A program made the translations under genes and the position numbers. Below are positions 12,838 through 14,850 of a stretch of DNA of 14,850 nucleotides, piece after piece. Origin of the DNA: an uncultured Collinsella sp. (lineage in GTDB: Bacteria > Actinomycetota > Coriobacteriia > Coriobacteriales > Coriobacteriaceae); the NCBI GenBank assembly GCA_902495265.1, contig CABUWR010000009.1:1-14850 (forward strand), in the 5' to 3' direction. Numbering within the stretch: position 1 is the stretch's first letter; each line of letters begins with the position of its first letter. The notes below the pieces were generated by a model. The model saw nothing but the letters and a program-made list of their open reading frames with translations, searched no databases and had not been told where the DNA came from.

Positions 12838-14130
12838 ATGTCCGGAAAGAAGAAAAGGGGCTCCGCGAGGGCGGTCCCGAGGGCCTACGGAAGGCTCACG
12901 AGGCACGAACGGGACACGGTCCAGAGGATGCTGGAGCGCAGGGCGTCGTGCAGGGAGATCGCGAGGGAGCTGGGCAGGTCGCCCTCGACGGTGAGCGCCG
13001 AGGTGGCGTCGCACAGGTTCGTGACGGCGCCGAAGGCCAGGCGCGGCGAGCGCGTGGACGCCTCCGCCGACCTGTCGGCGGCCTGCCCGCGCCTGGCGGC
13101 GTGGCCGCGATGCTGCAACGGGTGCGGGCGGTACCGCGCGATCGGCTGCAAGCGCCGCCCCCACGTCTTCTACGAGGCCCGGGCCGCGCAGCTGTGCGCC
13201 GACTCGGTCCTCGTCTCGTCCAGGCGCGGGATAGACGCCGACGAGCCCGCCGCGGCGGCCAGGCTGGAGGCGATAAGGGACTGCCTGCGCCGGGGGCTGT
13301 CGCCCGAGCAGATGGCGGCGCGCAACGGCGGCCCGGTGGACCTGTCGCCGTCGACCATCTACCGCTGGGTCTCGGCGGGCTACGACGGCATGACCAACAT
13401 GGAGCTCAGGCGCAAGGTCGGCTACAGGCCGAGGAAGCGCGCCGCGGGCCGGGCGGCGACCCGCCACTCCGCCCGCAGGTCGCATGCCGCGTTCCTCGCC
13501 CTCGGGGAGGACGCGTGCGCCGCGGCCTGGGAGATGGACACCGTCGAGGGGGCCCGGGAGGACTCCGCCTGCCTGCTCACGCTGCTGCACCGCCCCAGCA
13601 GGCTCCAGCTCGCGCTGCCGCTGGAGGAGAAGACCGCCGGGTGCGTCGCGGACGCCCTGGAGGGCGTCCGGGCCATCCTCGGCGCCGACGGGACGCGCCG
13701 CGTGTTCCGCGCCGTCCTCACCGACAACGGTGCCGAGTTCTCCGACGAGGGCGCCATCGCTGCGCTGCTCGGCGAGGGGCCGGGCGAGACGAGGCTGTTC
13801 TACTGCGACCCGAGGCGCAGCGACCAGAAGGGCGCCTGCGAGCGAAACCACGTCGAGATCAGGAAGCTGCTGCCCAAGGGCGCCGGAATCAGGTTCGACC
13901 GGCTCGCCCCGGCCGACCTGGCGCTGGCCATGTCGCACGTGAACTCCGAGCCCCGCGGCGCGCTCGGCTTCGCGACGCCCGCGCGCGCCTTCAGGGCGAT
14001 GCTCGGGGAGGACGCGGCGGCGCTGCTGGACGCCTACGGCGTGGGGGACGTGCCGCTCGGCGACCTCGACCTGACGCCGGGGCTCATCGAGAGGGCGCGC
14101 GCAGAGAGGGGCGATGCCCCGCTGGCCTAG
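12838..14130 (+). CDS. IS30-family transposase
   Basis: This 430-residue DDE transposase cuts and joins the ends of the surrounding IS. The N-terminal helix-turn-helix (about residues 20-60) reads RLTRHERDTVQRMLERRASC followed by REIARELGRSPSTVSAEV, the classic IS30 DNA-binding region. A Cys-containing middle (CCNGCGRYRAIGC) may bind metal. The catalytic triad is visible: WEMDTVEG (Asp234), LTDNGAEF (Asp296) and QKGACERNH (Glu335), followed by IRKLLPKG and the MSHVNSEPRGALGFATP block. There are 38 residues between Asp296 and Glu335, a little more than the usual spacing. The ATG at 12838 is chosen for GGAGG at 12828-12832; an in-frame ATG at 12778 falls inside the palindrome. The frame is intact, so the element may be active. 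Confidence 0.95.
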   Translation: MSGKKKRGSARAVPRAYGRLTRHERDTVQRMLERRASCREIARELGRSPSTVSAEVASHRFVTAPKARRGERVDASADLSAACPRLAAWPRCCNGCGRYRAIGCKRRPHVFYEARAAQLCADSVLVSSRRGIDADEPAAAARLEAIRDCLRRGLSPEQMAARNGGPVDLSPSTIYRWVSAGYDGMTNMELRRKVGYRPRKRAAGRAATRHSARRSHAAFLALGEDACAAAWEMDTVEGAREDSACLLTLLHRPSRLQLALPLEEKTAGCVADALEGVRAILGADGTRRVFRAVLTDNGAEFSDEGAIAALLGEGPGETRLFYCDPRRSDQKGACERNHVEIRKLLPKGAGIRFDRLAPADLALAMSHVNSEPRGALGFATPARAFRAMLGEDAAALLDAYGVGDVPLGDLDLTPGLIERARAERGDAPLA

Positions 14131-14329
14131 CCTGGAAGAAAAACGGAATAGACGGGCCGACCGTCCGGCTGAGTCTGGGAAGAGGTGCCGGGCGGCGGGC
14201 GGAGCATGGCCACCGGACCCATCGAAACACATCTCCACCATTCCTTCAACTGGGAAAATGCCGCCCCCGGACCCCGGGAGAGGCCGCGGGGGCGTTCGGC
14301 TAACTGAGGGAATGGCCTATTTGCTCAAT

Positions 14330-14354
14330 GTGTTCGGCTGAGATCGGAAATCAA
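14330..14354 (-). repeat. Right terminal inverted repeat of the IS30-family element
   Basis: The reverse complement starts TTGATT and ends CCGAACAC. Its outer end coincides with the break in the crr-like gene. Confidence 0.72.
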
Positions 14355-14604
14355 CCTCGGACATGATGCCCAGCGCGTGCTCAGTCGGAAACAGAGCGGC
14401 GACGGTACCGGAAACAGGAGCGCACACCGTTCCCTCTTGGGGAACCACGGCAACGCCATCGCCCACTGCACGGCTGCTAAAAGCGGGGTCATTGGTTTTT
14501 TCTAGATTAACAAGCTCGCCGGAAACGGGAGCGAGGATTTCGAACTCGGAAGCCGCAGTCGTCTGCTTATCCGAACCACCCATTAGGCGAGAAAAGAAAC
14601 CCAT
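14355..14604 (-). pseudogene. crr-like PTS glucose-family EIIA, truncated by the IS element
   Basis: The minus strand encodes MGFFSRLMGG, then ILAPVSGELVNLEKTNDPAF, AVGDGVAVVPQEGTVCAPVS and TEHALGIMSE: the N-terminal half of a glucose-type EIIA (PF00358; E. coli Crr has 169 residues). After about 83 residues homology stops at the IS right end; the frame runs into the IS and ends at 14317 after about a dozen foreign residues. The lost half contains the phosphorylated histidine (the H-G-D/N-T-V block in the family), so the product cannot carry phosphate. The start at 14604 is chosen because AAGGGAC lies just upstream; longer starts to 14667 would include that site. The sequence left of the IS does not restore the gene. 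Confidence 0.88.
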
Positions 14605-14667
14605 GGTGACATGTCCCTTCATAAATATAGCCCAACCAAAATCAATCGAATGCACCCATTGAGACAC

Positions 14668-14850
14668 ACCCGTTCTAAGACTTTGGTTAGGCCCACGTCC
14701 GAGGGGACTCGGTAACCTTCCGCATTTCTTTTACGTGGGTTATTATAGACAAGCCCAAAGCCGGAACAATCATTATGACCGGCGAACGGTATTTTTTCTC
14801 CGATAAACGGTATTTAAGCGGCACTTAGGGACGTTCCTTTTCTGCCGGCA
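14668..14850. promoter_or_regulatory. Intergenic region upstream of the truncated EIIA, with a repeated AACGGTATTT motif
   Basis: No gene is visible. AACGGTATTT occurs twice in direct orientation, at 14785-14794 and 14806-14815, 21 bases (two helical turns) apart. A -10-like TATTAT lies near 14740-14746 on the plus strand. The motif shares AACGGT with the inverted repeats upstream of the PTS operon. Confidence 0.45.

Larger units (their letters stand above)
12722..14354 (+). mobile_element. IS30-family insertion sequence, about 1.63 kb
   Basis: The element holds one IS30-type transposase gene and is much more GC-rich than its flanks. Its ends are imperfect 25-bp terminal inverted repeats at 12722-12746 and 14330-14354: 19 of 25 positions match by hand alignment, beginning TTGATT at the tips and sharing CCGAACAC at the inner end. 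A 2-bp CC lies outside each end (12720-12721 and 14355-14356) and may be the target duplication, which is short in this family. A 36-bp perfect palindrome lies just inside the left end. The right end cuts a crr-like gene; the left flank is a tRNA promoter region. Confidence 0.82.

Noticed and set aside
12469..14241. A 590-codon minus-strand open frame across the IS and tRNA gene
   Set aside because: It runs through a tRNA, two IS features and the reverse of the transposase; Arg/Pro/Gly-rich translation typical of very GC-rich DNA.
12768..14303. A 511-codon plus-strand frame overlapping the transposase
   Set aside because: Arg/Gly/Pro-rich out-of-frame reading of the transposase gene; only the frame at 12838-14130 has the DDE and helix-turn-helix motifs.
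14605..14667. A 21-residue N-terminal extension of the crr-like gene
   Set aside because: It would contain the ribosome binding site AAGGGAC and is not seen in EIIA(Glc) proteins, which begin close to MGFF-type sequence.

Overview
The window looks like the chromosome of a high-GC, anaerobic, gut-type actinobacterium of the Coriobacteriia, probably Collinsella or a close relative. This is inferred from GC-rich codon use, a Gram-positive style mannose-family PTS, and strong AGGAGG-type ribosome binding sites. It is not proven by any marker gene here.

Layout. Positions 1-936 hold the 3' part of a membrane-anchored SurA-like protein, closed by a strong terminator. A 550-base regulatory stretch (about 1021-1568) then leads into a five-gene operon: PTS EIIA, a YajC-like protein, EIIB, EIIC and EIID (1569-4775), closed by a second strong terminator. 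A GntR/HutC regulator follows (4961-5692), then agaS (5807-6973, own promoter and terminator), nagA (7091-8260), a flavodoxin-like gene on the opposite strand (8336-8920), a LacX-type mutarotase (9077-9958), a tagatose-6-phosphate kinase, lacC (10018-10953), a decayed 3' end of a second nagA (10987-11118), and a YhcH/NanQ-family gene (11151-11624) that ends in an unusually long hairpin terminator.

Together these genes describe uptake and breakdown of N-acetylgalactosamine or galactosamine, a plausible mucin-derived sugar. The PTS imports and phosphorylates it, NagA removes the acetyl group, AgaS deaminates and isomerises galactosamine-6-phosphate to tagatose-6-phosphate, and LacC makes tagatose-1,6-bisphosphate. 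The aldolase is not in the window. The same 13-base operator, TGGTTACTACCAG, lies in front of both the PTS operon and agaS. With the GntR gene between them, this points to one local regulon.

From about 11745 the character changes: an AT-richer patch with one orphan reading frame, a tRNA-Thr(CGT) gene on the minus strand with its own promoter and terminator, a very GC-rich IS30-family insertion sequence (about 12722-14354) with recognisable imperfect terminal inverted repeats, and a crr-like PTS EIIA gene cut short exactly at the right end of the IS. The sequence on the other side of the IS does not continue that gene, so a deletion or rearrangement accompanied the insertion. The last 180 bases are an intergenic region with a repeated AACGGTATTT motif. 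Related AACGGT inverted repeats occur upstream of the PTS operon.
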